The notes under the pieces were generated by a model. That model was not told the origin of the DNA, did no database searches, and saw only the letters and a list, made by a program, of their open reading frames with translations. The position numbers and the translations under genes were made by a program. 64,000 bases of DNA from Symbiodinium natans (Eukaryota > Sar > Dinophyceae > Suessiales > Symbiodiniaceae), in NCBI GenBank assembly GCA_905221605.1, contig CAJNDS010002579.1, positions 778,225 through 842,224 on the forward strand, given 5' to 3'. Positions 11,600 through 21,929 of this stretch are shown piece after piece (the first letter of the stretch is position 1; every line of letters begins with the position of its first letter).

Positions 11600-11725
11600 C
11601 ACTTGGTAGCCCAGTGGTACATGTTTCCCCTTTTTTTTGCTTCAAGGTTCCCTTATCTAGCAACCCAGCTAACGAACCCAACAAAGGACACCCTGACTAG
11701 AATATGGTTACTGGGCCACCAAGTG
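11600..11725. mobile_element. MITE-like element, family C1
   Basis: TIRs CACTTGGTAGCCCAGTGG on the left and the complement of CACTTGGTGGCCCAGTAACC on the right. The interior contains CAAGGTTCCCTTA and GGACACCC blocks as in the copy at 7105. Confidence 0.7.
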
Positions 11726-11965
11726 CCAAGTCCATCCATCCCTGATGACCCAAGCATGGAGTGCAAGCAAGCGGGTCGAAGATTTCAGGGTCTTTCCTTG
11801 GTCCGTTTCGGGTTCAAAGGGCCCCCTGTAGACCCTAAACGCTAAACCCTGAACAGGTTCTATGACCCCAAACCCCAGACCCCACCCTATTTTTGGGAAA
11901 CTCGTCTCAGCGCCGAGGTTTCAGGCCCTGGATGCCACTTGCCTGATCTGATGCAATTCGGGTTG

Positions 11966-12069
11966 CCCTAAACCCTAAACCCTAAACCCTAAACCCTAAA
12001 CCCTAAACCCCAAACCCCAAACCCCAAGCCCCAAACCCCAAACCCCAAACCCTAAACCCTAAACCCTAG
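11966..12069 (-). repeat. Interstitial telomere-like array (CCCTAAA with CCCCAAA variants)
   Basis: About 15 units. The variant CCCCAAA units are clustered in the middle with canonical units on both sides. Confidence 0.95.
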
Positions 12070-12779
12070 CCTTGGAGCTTGAATTGTCAACGAATCGACT
12101 CCTGCAGATATACTGGGAAGCCAAAGCCCTCATAGCTGGAACTCGCGGAAGTTTCAGCTTAGAGTTTAGGGTTGAGGCTGGTTTAGGGTTTAGGGTGTCA
12201 GAATAATAAGCAGGAAAAGTAGCCCCCGTCAGGACACCTCACCCCCCTGACAGGAATGTTTGGAGCGCTCTAAACCGGTTCAGCCGGAGACTACCTTTAG
12301 ATCTAATTGAAAGCCTTTTAAACCCCAGAGCAAAGTCGCAGTACCCTTTTGTTGGGTCCCTTGAAGGGGCTTCTACAGTCTTATATTTGGGGGTAAAATT
12401 GGGGTAATACAGGGGCCTCAATAATTAGAATAAGGTTTTGGGCAGTGTTCTAGTATAGTTACAACGGCACCATAAGGAATGTTTTTAGTAAGTATTCCGA
12501 CCCCTATATTTCCTCTGTTTGTGGGGGGAACAAAACCCACATCCACCGCAAACTGGAGCATATGAGGCCACCGAAGCACAGCGGCTTGGCAGCAGACATG
12601 TGGACAATCTTCCTTTGTCAAAAGGTTAATTTACTGTATATATATATATATCACACGCACATACCTAATGTAGTACTTACATGAGCCATACAATAATGTG
12701 TCAGGTGGCCCCCCCTGCCCCCCCCCCCCCCCCCCCCCCCCCCCGCCCATCAAAAAGGACAGCTGGAACGAAAGGAGTG

Positions 12780-12905
12780 CAGGGTTTAGGGTTCAGGGTT
12801 CAGGGCTTAGGGCTTAGGGTTTAGGGTTTAGGGTTCAGGGTTCAGGGTTCAGGGTTTAGGGTTTAGGGTTTAGGGTTCAGGGTTTAGGGTTTAGGGTTTA
12901 GGGTC
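12780..12905 (+). repeat. Interstitial telomere-like array (TTTAGGG with TTCAGGG variants)
   Basis: About 18 units of TTTAGGG, TTCAGGG and CTTAGGG in mixed order. Confidence 0.95.
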
Positions 12906-13013
12906 CAAAGCCTAGCCGTAGAAACTCCGGAAAGGCAGGGGCAGACGTCACTCCTTGAGTTCTTCGCATGTACCTGTAGAGCCTCGCAAGATCCAGCCCT
13001 GGCCCTCAACTCC

Positions 13014-13104
13014 CCTAAACCCTAAACCCTAAACCCTAAACCCTAAACCCTAAACCCTAAACCCTAAACCCTAAACCCTAAACCCTAAACCCTAAACCCT
13101 AAAT
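13014..13104 (-). repeat. Interstitial telomere-like array (CCCTAAA)
   Basis: Thirteen almost perfect units, only about 110 bp from the oppositely oriented array at 12780-12905. Confidence 0.95.
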
Positions 13105-13482
13105 CTAGCTTGGGGTTTGGGGTTTCTGGGCCCTCTCCGGTTTAGGGTTCTGGCTTTTCGGGCCCAACAGCCCTCATTCCGTTTTGATCTTATTTATGCC
13201 TCAGCAACTTTGCTCGTCATTTCGCCCCTGAACCTCTGAACCCTAAGCCTTAAGCCCTGAGCCCTAAACCCTAAACCATCCTAAACCCTAAACCCTAAAC
13301 CGTACTAAACCCTAAAACCGAAAAAGCCTGCTCCGTGCAAAAAGTCTGGGGAAGCAGGTTCAACACTGACTTCTATGCCCACCCCTGGGACTCTGCCAGC
13401 ATCCCTCACCTGAAGGCTGGTGTCCTCTCTCTCTGGTTCAGGGTTATAGGGTTTAGGGTTTAGGGTTTAGGGTTTTCTTTGT

Positions 13483-13571
13483 CGTAGTTGGGTACCATTT
13501 TGCATCTTGTAGGGTACCTATAAATTCCTTATATAAGGAATAACAGATGTTGAATATTATCCCGACGAGTT
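13483..13571. mobile_element. Short dispersed element, family L
   Basis: Starts GTAGTTGGGTACCATTTTG and ends near ATTATCCCGACGAG. A second copy lies at 39243-39336. The ends carry a short inverted GTTGGG/CCCRAC. Confidence 0.6.
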
Positions 13572-14415
13572 TTAGGGTTTAGGGCGTCTAGGCTTTGGGG
13601 CCTAGTAGGTAGGCATTGAGATCTGTTTCATCTTTTCCTCTGCTGGTTGCAAGACCCTATTGAGGCTCCGTCACCTACTCATGAAGATCTACACCCCCTA
13701 CGGTATGAATGCATCCGTGCGTTTCCCTAAACCCCAAGAGCGTGTTCTGTTCTTTCACCTCGGCTATCCCCATGCGATCTGCATTGGGTCAGTGCCTCCA
13801 CTCCAATCGGGGAGGACAGCAGGCGACTGACTCTTATCATGTTCCAGAGCAGAGTGCTGAGCTAGGCAGACTTTGACTCGTCCGCCATTCAGCTGCGTGA
13901 GTGAGAGTAAACCCCAAGAGCTCCACGGGAGGGTAGATCTGACGGTTGCAATAGGGTGCTCGCTCCCAGGTGATCAGGACAAGAGTCTGGCTTCAAAAAG
14001 GGCTTCCCTTACACGTCCCTCAACCCCCACACCCTAAGCCCTACAGCACCCTAAACCCTAAACCCTAAGCCGAAACCCTAAACCCGAAACCCGAAAGCAG
14101 CAGAAAGCACCAGGCATACAAAGCTTGGATTGCTGGCCGGCCCAGACTGCAAGCATCTTGTCTCGACAGCGGCTTTCAGACTTGGATGCCTTGTATACTC
14201 GGAAGGCCCTTGGGACATTTTATGTGTTGCTTTATTGGGTTGAAAAGGATCACATTCAGGAATTGTTTTCAGGGCGATTTAAGGGCCATCCTAGTATAAA
14301 CACAAAAGGCACACGAACGCTTTCCCAAGCTTCTGGATTGCAATCTAATTTTGCGCAGCTTTTGATTGCATGGCCGTTGATTACGTATCTTTGGATGACT
14401 TGGGGAAGTATGTGT

Positions 14416-14544
14416 GGGTAGTCTCATGGTCCTTAAAATGGTCCCTTGCCTCCTTCAATAGGCCCTCAATTTGTATACGGTGTATAAGGTGTATATAAGG
14501 GGTCCCCTTTTCATGGCCCATACTAAGGGACCATGTAACTACCC
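14416..14544. mobile_element. MITE-like element, family I
   Basis: A 129-bp element with ~17-bp TIRs: GGGTAGTCTCATGGTCC on the left and the complement of GGGTAGTTACATGGTCC on the right. A related copy starts at 47844. Confidence 0.7.
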
Positions 14545-15180
14545 TTATGAATAGAGATGAAATAGGGAAGTATGCGTGGAGAATCTTGAATTTATGTTCG
14601 TCTCCTGTATTGTGCTCGCAGATTTCTCTTGCTCCTGTTGCTCACAGGGGTCCAAGATGCATTCTTCCAGAAGATGCAGAATTGGTAGTTCTGGAGGGTT
14701 GGGAAGACTTGAGAGCTGACACAGTCGGTCGTCCCTGGGTCTGCGCAAGCTTCTGCGCCATTATGATTGCGTCGTTAATATTTCCATACATATACATATA
14801 GAACAAATCAATAAACAAGAAAATGAAGAAACGAATATGTACATATATATATATATTTAAATTATACTTACATTTATTTAATTATTTAGTGATTTAATTT
14901 TGTTTTTTGTATCTTTTGGGGTGGGTGATTTGGGGTGGATGAAATTTCTGGTCACGCCGTGAAACGAACATGGCGCCATCCTTGAAGCCTCTTTGCTTCT
15001 GAATGAACTTTAGGGCTTAGGGTTTAGGGTTTAGGGTTTAGGGTTTAGCTCCGAGAATCTTAGCCTCAACTAGGCCCTCAGTCCTGCTGCTTTCTTGACC
15101 CTGATCGTATCCCTGTGCCCTAAGACTAAGCCTAAACCCCAAACAAACTTTGCCTAAGGACTAAATACGCCCTAAAACCC

Positions 15181-15336
15181 TAAGACCCTAGAACCCTAAA
15201 CCCCTAAACCCTAAAACCCTAAACCCTAAAACCCTAAAACCCTAAAACCCTAAACCCTAAAACCCTAAACCCTAAAACCCTAAAACCCTAAAACCCTAAA
15301 ACCCTAAAACCCTAAAACCCTAAACCCTAAACCCTA
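15181..15336 (-). repeat. Telomere-like array of the 8-bp variant CCCTAAAA
   Basis: About 20 units, mostly the octamer CCCTAAAA with some heptamers. The same octamer dominates the array at 63380-63500. Confidence 0.95.
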
Positions 15337-15451
15337 CACTTCTCATGCCCTGGCCCCCTAAACTCTAAACCCTAAACCCTAAACCCTAAACCCTAAACCC
15401 TAAACCCTAAACCCTAAACCCTAAACCCTACACTTCTCATGCCCTGGCCCC
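15329..15451 (-). repeat. Telomere-like array plus unique 29-mer, tandemly duplicated
   Basis: The phrase CCCTACACTTCTCATGCCCT and the bases after it occur at 15329-15357 and 15423-15451. A ~65-bp CCCTAAA array lies between them. The layout fits a duplication of array and flank as one unit. Confidence 0.8.
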
Positions 15452-15561
15452 TGAATCGCTGGAAGCACTGCCATTCAGCAGCCAACGCCCGCAAGGCGTA
15501 TTTCGCTTCGGACCGGCGCAAGCCGTGGGCGGGAGACTCCATGATGTGAAGCGGTTTCGGG

Positions 15562-15633
15562 TTTAGGGTTTAGGGTGTAAAGTTTAGGGTTTAGGGTTTA
15601 GGGTTTAGGGTTTAGGGTTTAGGGTTTAGGGTG
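15562..15633 (+). repeat. Interstitial telomere-like array (TTTAGGG)
   Basis: About ten units, with one diverged unit near the start (GTGTAAAGT). Confidence 0.95.
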
Positions 15634-15964
15634 ACAAGGAGGGTGCTGTAGCCCCCCTGGGACTGAAAATGGCTAACTAGCCGCGGCAAGGAGGGTTCTG
15701 TACCTATACATAGTGACTATCTATGCTTCACAAAGACATCCCAGGGAAGGTTTAAACACATGATTTGTTATGTCTCCAAGGCAGAGGATGGAAGGCTCTT
15801 GCTTGTTGCATCTGGGCCCCATCGCCTGCACTTGTGAAAGGCATAGCAAGTAGGACACCGCTGAAAGGCTTGCGGTGCTTTGTCCTGAACTGCGCCCGGG
15901 TACCGATTTGTATGAAAAGACCTACAATTCTTAGACGTCTACAACGAGCCCTGCAGTCTAATTA

Positions 15965-16055
15965 TATCCCCTTGGGCTTTATTCTTTATTTTTGTTTATA
16001 CCAAACCCAAGAGGATATTGAAAAAATAGTTTTTTGGAGGTTCTAAGGGGAGTAT
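15965..16055. mobile_element. Short dispersed element, family A
   Basis: A ~90-bp element with CCCCTTGGG near the left end, CCCAAGAGGATATT in the middle and GGTTCTAAGGGGAGTATAG at the right end. Other copies are at 33768-33863 and, nested inside a family D element, near 54165-54252. It lies just left of the large transposon and does not overlap it. Confidence 0.65.
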
Positions 16056-16288
16056 AGCAGTGTGCGACGTGCATTCCATGCCTTTGTCAGCATCACCATT
16101 TTAAGCTCGAGGTCCCGAGCCTCAGTTTGCTTTTGCCAGTGCGGCCGCGATCTTGAGAGAGATCGAACCGAAAAATCCTGCGTGTGGCCCCTTGGCCTGT
16201 TGAAGTCTGCCAGAACTGGATGCAACTCTAAGCGAATGGTGCATGATCTTTATACTACGAGGGCGGTTACGATGGATAAATCCCGGTA

Positions 16289-16334
16289 CACAGTGGGCCC
16301 TTTTAGATAGGCCAGTTATAAGTGGGTTCTAAGT
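16289..16334 (+). repeat. Left terminal inverted repeat of the large transposon
   Basis: Begins CACAGTGGGCCCTTTTAGAT and continues through CCAGTTATAAGTGGGTT. Relative to the right end it has one extra G after TTTTAGATAG and a C instead of A in TGGGTTCTAAGT. TA lies directly outside. Confidence 0.9.
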
Positions 16335-17670
16335 ATGCTTGTAAGTGGGTCAAGTCCTCTTGTAAGTGAGCTAAGTCCGGTGCTAGCTAACGCTATCTTT
16401 GTCCCAACATAGGTGTGGTTATAAGGACTTATAACGACTTAGTGTTGGGGCAACGCTAAGTAGTTATAAGTCGCTATAACTACTTAACAGAAGATAACAT
16501 AATTAGCTTTGCAGATAGGAAAGTTAGCAGAAGTTAGCTTGGCGGTCAAAAAAGCAACAACAAAACCAGCGAAAAAGTTAGGTTTGCATGTTTCTCCACG
16601 TAGGTTTTGATCATTTATGTGAAAACGTGCCAAGAACGCCACCTATTTTTGTTATGGAGAAGGAGAAAATGGATATACATGGATATATATGTCAGTTTGT
16701 ACAAGCACATAAAAAAAAGTCAATAAATATATAGAGAAATGAAATCTTTCTATAGACATATATACACAAAGGCAAGAATAAACAAAACACAGATAGGTAG
16801 AGATATATATGTGTATAGATATAATATATACACTTATGCAATATATACATATGTACATATATACATACATGCAGATATCTATCTACATTTTTTTGGTGGC
16901 AGAGAAGCTTTGCAATCATGGGAGGGGGGGTGGGGGGGGGGGGGGGGGGGGGGGGGGGCGGGACATGCCCGAAAATCGAGCGTTGGTTCTGGTGCTCAAT
17001 CACGTCTGCAGGGAAAATATATATATATATATGTATATGTATATATAGATTTACATATATATATATATGGATGTATATGGATGTATATTTGCTTATAGAC
17101 TGTTTAGAGTCCCAGGCGGATCACAGGTTCGCTTCCTGATATACTGTGGTGAATTTCACACATATATATATACACATATTTATTTGTATATATACATTAT
17201 AGTAATGTAATACGGTTATTATGCAGTGTGTATATATATATATATATGTAAATGAAAATATACACATACATGTATATTTTTATTTATGTATTTCTCATCA
17301 GAAGGAAACATACATATACTTGCGTTGTTCGTTCATTTTCTAACATCTGTATTTCTTCGTTATTGGGTGTTAATGATATCGAAAGCATGCGGCGGCTTCT
17401 CAGGCCCGCTGCGCAATAGCGGCCATGGAGCATGCTACACGGACACAGGAGGGCTATTTAGTGCCCGGCGGTTCATTTCGGATCGCTGGAAAGAGGGTTT
17501 GACTGATGTAAGACATACGCATGGTGCGTGTTGTGCTCCGTTTGTTTCGTGGAAGCAGCTGGCGGTCACAGCGGTCGCTGTTGTCAAAGCCACAACTGCA
17601 CTCACATGTGCACGTACGGTTTGGCTTCCAGAGGCGTCCCTGTCGGTTCCTGCACCCATAGAGCAACAGC
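16335..17670. other. Left subterminal region and 5' spacer of the transposon
   Basis: No gene called. It holds repeated GTAAGTGGGT / CTAAGT words next to the TIR, the subterminal palindromes at 16398-16486, and AT-rich TATATA microsatellites around 16670-17280 interrupted by a poly-G tract (16921-16958). Three loose relatives of the 17-nt hairpin lie at 17391, 17467 and 17560. The stretch 17281-17670 is non-repetitive and could be the 5' untranslated part of the first gene. Confidence 0.6.
16398..16486. repeat. Left subterminal nested palindromes
   Basis: Three nested or adjacent inverted repeats. GTTATAAG / CTTATAAC (16418-16425 and 16428-16435, 2-nt loop) lies inside the imperfect pair CCCAACA / TGTTGGG (16403-16409 and 16443-16449). 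A perfect 12-bp pair follows: TAAGTAGTTATA at 16457-16468 and TATAACTACTTA at 16475-16486, with a 6-nt loop. Subterminal repeats of this kind often bind transposases. Confidence 0.85.
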
Positions 17671-19422
17671 ATGGAAGCCGTGACGACTTCTCTTCGTGCC
17701 CTGAGCACTTACTGCACCAATGCCGGAGTGGTCGAGGACCGCATCGTGAAGCAGCAGAAGGAGGTCGTCCTCTCGTACCTGAAATCTTTGTCTGACTTTC
17801 GGCTGAGTGACTTCGAGGTATTCAAGCAGGCGTTGGAGTCGTGTGACATCAGTCGCAGCTACAAGGATCAGCTAGTCCAAGCGGCAACAGATCGCCTTCT
17901 GGAAAGCAACACCCGCAGCTTGCAGAACTACACCGCCATGGCTTGCTACTTCGATAGCGATCTGTGGTCGCTGCTTTTGGATCCCAAGACGACGGTTGCT
18001 ACGAAGCAGCACAGTCTCCTCGGTTTCCTTGCCCGTCTCGGCCTCAACAGTCCCTCGGAGAGTACGCACGGCATGATCACCGCTGTGACGCATCTGACAG
18101 ACCAGAAGCTGCTGTCGAATGCCAGCACCATCTTCCACGTCTTCAAGCGGCAAAAGAAGTACACTTTGTCGGTGCTGCGAGCTGGCACCTCTACCAATCG
18201 CGCGTTCCTCCTTCGTGAGCTTCCCTTTGAGCCCTTGCAGATGGCAACAGACATGTACAAGACCATCTTCACGAACACAGTGCCGCAACGACCCATGCCC
18301 ATGCCTTTGGCCGAGGTGCTCTCATTGCATCAGCTGGTACCGCTTCGCAAGACGCATCGTCTGCTGCCCCCAGCTTCGACAGCATCGGGCAATGCGTCTG
18401 GTTTTTTGCAGGACTTGGCTCGGGACCCTTCCCGTCTGTCGCAGTTGCTTCAAGCATTCCAGGAGACCGAAGAGCTGCCGGGCTTTCAGCTCCTGAAGAG
18501 GCCGTCGTCTGATGGCCTCCAGGGACCTCAGGCTGGGCTGCCTGCAGGCAGTTCGTTGAAGGATGTGCATTCCCAAGCGAGCACCAGCGATGACAGTCAG
18601 GGCACTGAGCTCAGCTCTGCCGCCTCTGGCTGGCTGCCTCCGGCTCCAGTGCAGGAGTCCGCCGTGCCCGTCTCTCCTCCAGCTCGGGCTCTGCTCGGCC
18701 TGCGGGCAAAGCAGTCATCCGAGGAAGCAGCCTCTGCACTTGCTGTGCCGGCCAAGCAGTTGCCAAAGCAAGAGCCCCATGCACTTGCTGTGCCAGCCTT
18801 GCGGTCCTCTGAGCAAGCGGCCTTTGCACTTGCTGTGCCGGCGAAGCAGTCCTCCGAGCAAGCAGCCTTTGCGCTTGCTGTGCTTCCCAACCAGGCAGGC
18901 GAGCACTTGACAGCCGAGCCGGCAGCCGAGCAGGCAGCCGCAGCAGGGCCCCTGGACTTTGCTTCGATGGTGGATGTTTTGAAGAAGGACAAAATCGAGA
19001 AGAACAGCAGCCAGGACCCAGCAAAGAAGCCTGGACGCAAGCCGGGTCCCAAGCCTGGTCCGAAAGCGAAGACTCAGCAGCAGAAGCCCAGCAAGCCCAT
19101 CAAGGCCATGAAAGCCACGAAGGCCATCCGAGTCGTCCCTGAGAAGCAGAAGCAGTCCGGCAAGTCCATGAAAGCTGTGCCGAAGAAGCAGGCCGAGAAG
19201 ACGGCCTGTGCTGTGGCTGAGTCGAAGAAGCAGCTTGGCAAGAAGCGGACAGCAGCGGCTTTGGAGAGGCAGGAGGCCCTGCGGCGCAAGAACTGGGCAA
19301 GGAGAAGGGCGCACGGCTTGTCTGTGTCTTTGCTGAAACGCTACGCCAATGGCTGCAAGAAGTGCAGGAATTCTTGCATCGGCTGTACGGACTCCTGCTA
19401 CAAGTACAGGGGCCAGTGGTAA
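17671..19422 (+). CDS. 583-aa accessory protein with AT-hook-like basic region and Cys-rich tail
   Basis: First gene of the transposon, a single uninterrupted frame from ATG 17671. Residues 1-235 look globular and mostly helical. Residues 270-350 are Ser/Pro/Ala-rich. Residues 356-405 hold a 15-residue repeat beginning ALAVPAKQ, about 3.5 copies (a 45-bp minisatellite at DNA level). Residues 452-466 read KKPGRKPGPKPGPKA, an AT-hook-like motif, and lysine-rich sequence follows to about residue 545. The last 25 residues form a Cys cluster, C562-x2-C565-x3-C569-x2-C572-x3-C576, likely to bind zinc. A DNA-binding accessory role is an inference from the basic and Cys-rich C-terminus. From memory, similar proteins with a GC-x2-C-type tail are common among dinoflagellate predictions, without a named function. 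The long minus-strand frame over the 3' half is a GC-composition shadow. Confidence 0.8.
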   Translation: MEAVTTSLRALSTYCTNAGVVEDRIVKQQKEVVLSYLKSLSDFRLSDFEVFKQALESCDISRSYKDQLVQAATDRLLESNTRSLQNYTAMACYFDSDLWSLLLDPKTTVATKQHSLLGFLARLGLNSPSESTHGMITAVTHLTDQKLLSNASTIFHVFKRQKKYTLSVLRAGTSTNRAFLLRELPFEPLQMATDMYKTIFTNTVPQRPMPMPLAEVLSLHQLVPLRKTHRLLPPASTASGNASGFLQDLARDPSRLSQLLQAFQETEELPGFQLLKRPSSDGLQGPQAGLPAGSSLKDVHSQASTSDDSQGTELSSAASGWLPPAPVQESAVPVSPPARALLGLRAKQSSEEAASALAVPAKQLPKQEPHALAVPALRSSEQAAFALAVPAKQSSEQAAFALAVLPNQAGEHLTAEPAAEQAAAAGPLDFASMVDVLKKDKIEKNSSQDPAKKPGRKPGPKPGPKAKTQQQKPSKPIKAMKATKAIRVVPEKQKQSGKSMKAVPKKQAEKTACAVAESKKQLGKKRTAAALERQEALRRKNWARRRAHGLSVSLLKRYANGCKKCRNSCIGCTDSCYKYRGQW

Positions 19423-20049
19423 TGAGCTTCTTCGCTGCGCGGGATGCACGCTCATCGCATCACGCGCGACCTCCTGGCATGTGGCAGCAGCAGACGACGA
19501 GTGTTCACCTACAGTTTTTTTCGACCTGTCACGTCGGTTGGCGTGACTATGTACCCGTACCTGCAAGCAGCTTCAAGGAACTTGAAGCAATTCGCTGCAA
19601 GAATTTGCCGCAGGAGCCCGTGGTGCTTCTGCTTGCAGCAATTCGCCACTGCCTGCACGCCGTCTATAGGGACAGTCCGGACGCTGCATGTCCTCGAGAA
19701 ACGCTGCACGGGTTACGGGTGCGGGTTATACATGATGTACATGCCTGTTCCACGAACGTGACGTCGTGAACCGAGGCAGGAGGCATGCAGGCGGCTCTGC
19801 GAGGCCGCTGTCGCAGCGCATCAGACATATGCAGTGTCGATATGGGTCTATATAGATATATACTACATAATTATATAGGCTTGGGGTTTTGAGCTTGTAG
19901 GGTTTGTACTTTGCAAGGTTAAGGTCTTGAAAGGCCGAAGGGTTTATATAGGCTTTCTGTATAGCGGTCTCGGGTTTGCGTCTAAGGGTTTATATGTGCA
20001 TATATAGACCAGACAGCATGCGTGCAGCAACAGATTGCGTCGTGTAGCG

Positions 20050-20066
20050 GCGGCCCGCCGGGTCGC
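20050..20066 (+). ncRNA. 17-nt hairpin module, copy in spacer after first gene
   Basis: GCGGCCC-GCC-GGGTCGC: 7-bp stem, 3-nt loop, one G-U pair. Identical to the copy at 22039-22055. A family of structured motifs is inferred; whether it is transcribed is not known. Confidence 0.75.
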
Positions 20067-20694
20067 TGCCGTGCTGCGCAGGCCGTCCTCGCGCTGTGGC
20101 TTTTGTTTGTTTCCGGGCCATGTTTTTTCTTGTGTCTCATCCCCTGCACCTCCGTCTATAGGCCATGGCAAGTGCCAACACGCTGCCCGCGACGTTTCAG
20201 CGAGGCTGCAGATACACGTAGTGTCCGGCGCGACTCCTGCCTATAGGGCGAGCCATGAAGAAGCCGCAGGGTGTGAAGGCGGACATTGCGTCCTCAACGA
20301 CCATGGTCTTGATGCTAGGGCGCGGTGATCGCTCGAGAGAGGCACGACCAACTGGCATGGAATGGGTTCGTCATTTTTTCCTATACATATAGTCCTGCGC
20401 AGGTCATGCTTTGTCGAGATCTTCGTGTTCACTTCGACACGCCCAATGCTCGCAGCAGCCGCGTGGAGGCAACATGCGTGGCCGATGATGTGGCCCGACA
20501 CGCCACGCCGAACAATCCAGACGCAAAAGTCGTCTGACGAGGGGCCTGCCGACGCAAGAAAAGTATAGCATGCACGTGTCTACATACTGAATGTGTACAT
20601 ATATGCACACACACACATCTCTTCTGCGAGAAGACTGGCAGCTCTCCGGGCTGCTGCTTCTGTATTTATACATATATCCCGAGCAGCAACCCTG

Positions 20695-20712
20695 GCGGCT
20701 CCGACGGGCCGC
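20695..20712 (+). ncRNA. Hairpin module with 4-nt loop
   Basis: GCGGCTC-CGAC-GGGCCGC: same stem as the 17-nt family with a loop one base longer. Confidence 0.65.
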
Positions 20713-20816
20713 TGCCGGAAAGAGATTTACTTTCATACCTGCCCCCGCCTGCGCAGCTGTCTGGGTGTTTCAACGCAAATCCATGCATTGTTTCGGCCCG
20801 TGGTTTTCGGCTCGAG

Positions 20817-21272
20817 ATGCAGACTGCAGTCAACTTCCTCCGTGCCTGGGAGGCCCTGCCCCTCTGGAAGGCGGTCGACTCTCCGCCGCCACAGCCGCCT
20901 GCGCTGGCGCCAGCTGCAGACCAGAAGGAGAGCGAAGCGCTCGTTGCGAGCTTCCTGCTGAACACCACAGTGAGACAGTGGGAACGGGTCTGCAAGAAGA
21001 AGCACAAGAAGGGGGGGGGGAAAAGAAAAAAGGAGGAGAGGGAGAGGAGGGAGAAACAAAGAAAAAAGGCGCGCCCTATATATACATATATATATATGGA
21101 TATATATATATATGGATATATATATATAGGGTTTCTATCCCATATATGGGTTTACGGTTTAGGGTTGGCCTCACGCTTGCAAAGGTTTATACATATTAGA
21201 GAAAAGTGTATAGAAGGTGCAGGGTTTAGGGTGCAGGGTTATATATATATATATGTTTATTTATTTATTTAA
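20817..21272 (+). CDS. Possible small lysine-rich protein, end uncertain
   Basis: ATG at 20817 opens a frame whose first ~85 residues look gene-like: an amphipathic start (MQTAVNFLRAWEALPLWKA), a Pro/Ala-rich linker, then a highly charged Lys/Arg/Glu stretch. It then runs through a G-run (21012-21020) and into TATATA microsatellite, giving a Tyr/Ile-rich tail that is unlikely to be real. The true end could depend on an intron or an assembly slip in the G-run. Its position between two other + strand genes of the transposon supports a small gene. Function unknown. Confidence 0.35.
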   Translation: MQTAVNFLRAWEALPLWKAVDSPPPQPPALAPAADQKESEALVASFLLNTTVRQWERVCKKKHKKGGGKRKKEERERREKQRKKARPIYTYIYMDIYIYGYIYIGFLSHIWVYGLGLASRLQRFIHIREKCIEGAGFRVQGYIYIYVYLFI

Positions 21273-21405
21273 GGTTTAGGGTATAGGGCCTGTGGAGGGT
21301 TTATAGAGATTATATAGGGTATATCTAGGGTTTGTAATATGGGTACATATAGGTTTCGGGTTTGGGGGTTTAAGTTTAGGGTTGGCCTCACGTTTGCAAA
21401 GATGC
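21156..21405 (+). repeat. Pair of 31-34-bp direct repeats 219 bp apart
   Basis: TTTAGGGTTGGCCTCACGCT and TTGCAAAG at 21156-21189 recur at 21375-21405 with single-base changes. Both are preceded by a diverged telomere-like word. The interval holds TATATA and decayed telomere-like sequence. Confidence 0.8.
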
Positions 21406-21414
21406 ATACCACCT

Positions 21415-21431
21415 GCGGCTCTCTGGGCCGC
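21415..21431 (+). ncRNA. 17-nt hairpin module
   Basis: GCGGCTC-TCT-GGGCCGC: complete 7-bp stem including one U-G pair. Confidence 0.75.
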
Positions 21432-21571
21432 GGGCTGCATGTATACACAGTGTCATGTCAAGCATGTTGGTAGGACGTCCTTTGTTTGCGATCGTACATA
21501 TAGAGTCTGTACATGGGCACACATGTTTCTCGGTATACGAAAAGCATCGCTCAGACATGTGCACGCTCCTG

Positions 21572-21588
21572 CGGCTCGCCGGGCCGCG
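21572..21588 (+). ncRNA. 17-nt hairpin module
   Basis: GCGGCTC-GCC-GGGCCGC: complete stem with one U-G pair. It lies 132 bases before the start codon of the 69-aa frame. Confidence 0.75.
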
Positions 21589-21719
21589 GCCGGCACCACC
21601 TGCGTTTGCATGTTTAAGCACGCACGTCTATATACTGCACTGCATGCGGCATGGCACAGCACCGCTGCAGCCGCCGGCCTGGAGTACTTACTCTCGGAGA
21701 CGCGTCCGCCTGGACAGCC

Positions 21720-21929
21720 ATGGAGACGAGCTCCGAGTTCGAGCCGTCGGCCTTCCTGTTGGCCTTCGAGGACATCGAGCCGCGTTTGTTGCCGGCAGAG
21801 ATGGTGGAGTGGCCCACGGAGTACCTGGAGCGCCTGCAGGCTGCCGTGCGCGCTGCTTTGACGGCGCATGCAGCGGCTCGCAGTGAGAGGGAGGAGGAGG
21901 GTAGAAAAGCAGACCCCGGGTCCTCGTGA
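21720..21929 (+). CDS. Small acidic protein, 69 aa
   Basis: ATG 21720 sits in a favourable context (ACAGCCATGG) and opens a 69-residue frame. The start is acidic, with hydrophobic stretches (FLLAFEDIEPRLLPAEMVEW). Residues 40-60 form a probable alanine/arginine-rich helix and the tail is charged. I prefer this start to the upstream one at 21651, whose extra residues look like spacer. Hairpin modules lie on both sides, as for other genes of the element. Function unknown. Confidence 0.5.
   Translation: METSSEFEPSAFLLAFEDIEPRLLPAEMVEWPTEYLERLQAAVRAALTAHAAARSEREEEGRKADPGSS

Larger units (their letters stand above)
7393..16288. other. Gene-free mosaic of telomere-like arrays, short palindromic elements and simple repeats
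   Basis: I see no convincing gene in this ~9-kb stretch. It alternates short TTTAGGG or CCCTAAA arrays in both orientations with MITE-like elements, AT microsatellites (10060-10190) and poly-C tracts (7601-7615, 9399-9419, 12718-12744). The larger arrays and elements are listed separately. The short frames here have no repeatable motif. Confidence 0.7.
19423..20816. other. Spacer with hairpins and no firm gene
   Basis: The stop of the first gene overlaps an ATG (TAATG at 19420-19424) that opens a 115-codon frame to 19769. It has no recognisable motif and a competing frame is just as open, so I do not call it. Hairpins sit at 19791 (loose), 20050-20066 (canonical) and 20695-20712 (4-nt loop). 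An AT-rich stretch with decayed telomere-like words lies at 19840-20010. Confidence 0.5.

Noticed and set aside
12780-13104. Chromosome end (true telomere)
   Set aside because: Arrays of both orientations lie side by side with unique DNA on both sides, so no single array can be a terminus.
17100-17150. GGTTCGCTTCC, a possible tRNA B box
   Set aside because: No matching A box or acceptor stem nearby, and it lies in AT microsatellite inside the transposon.
18597-19566. Minus-strand frames of 137-283 codons opposite the 583-aa gene
   Set aside because: Shadows of GC-rich third codon positions; the + frame has ordered domains, repeats and a Cys cluster while the minus frames are Leu/Arg-rich without motifs.
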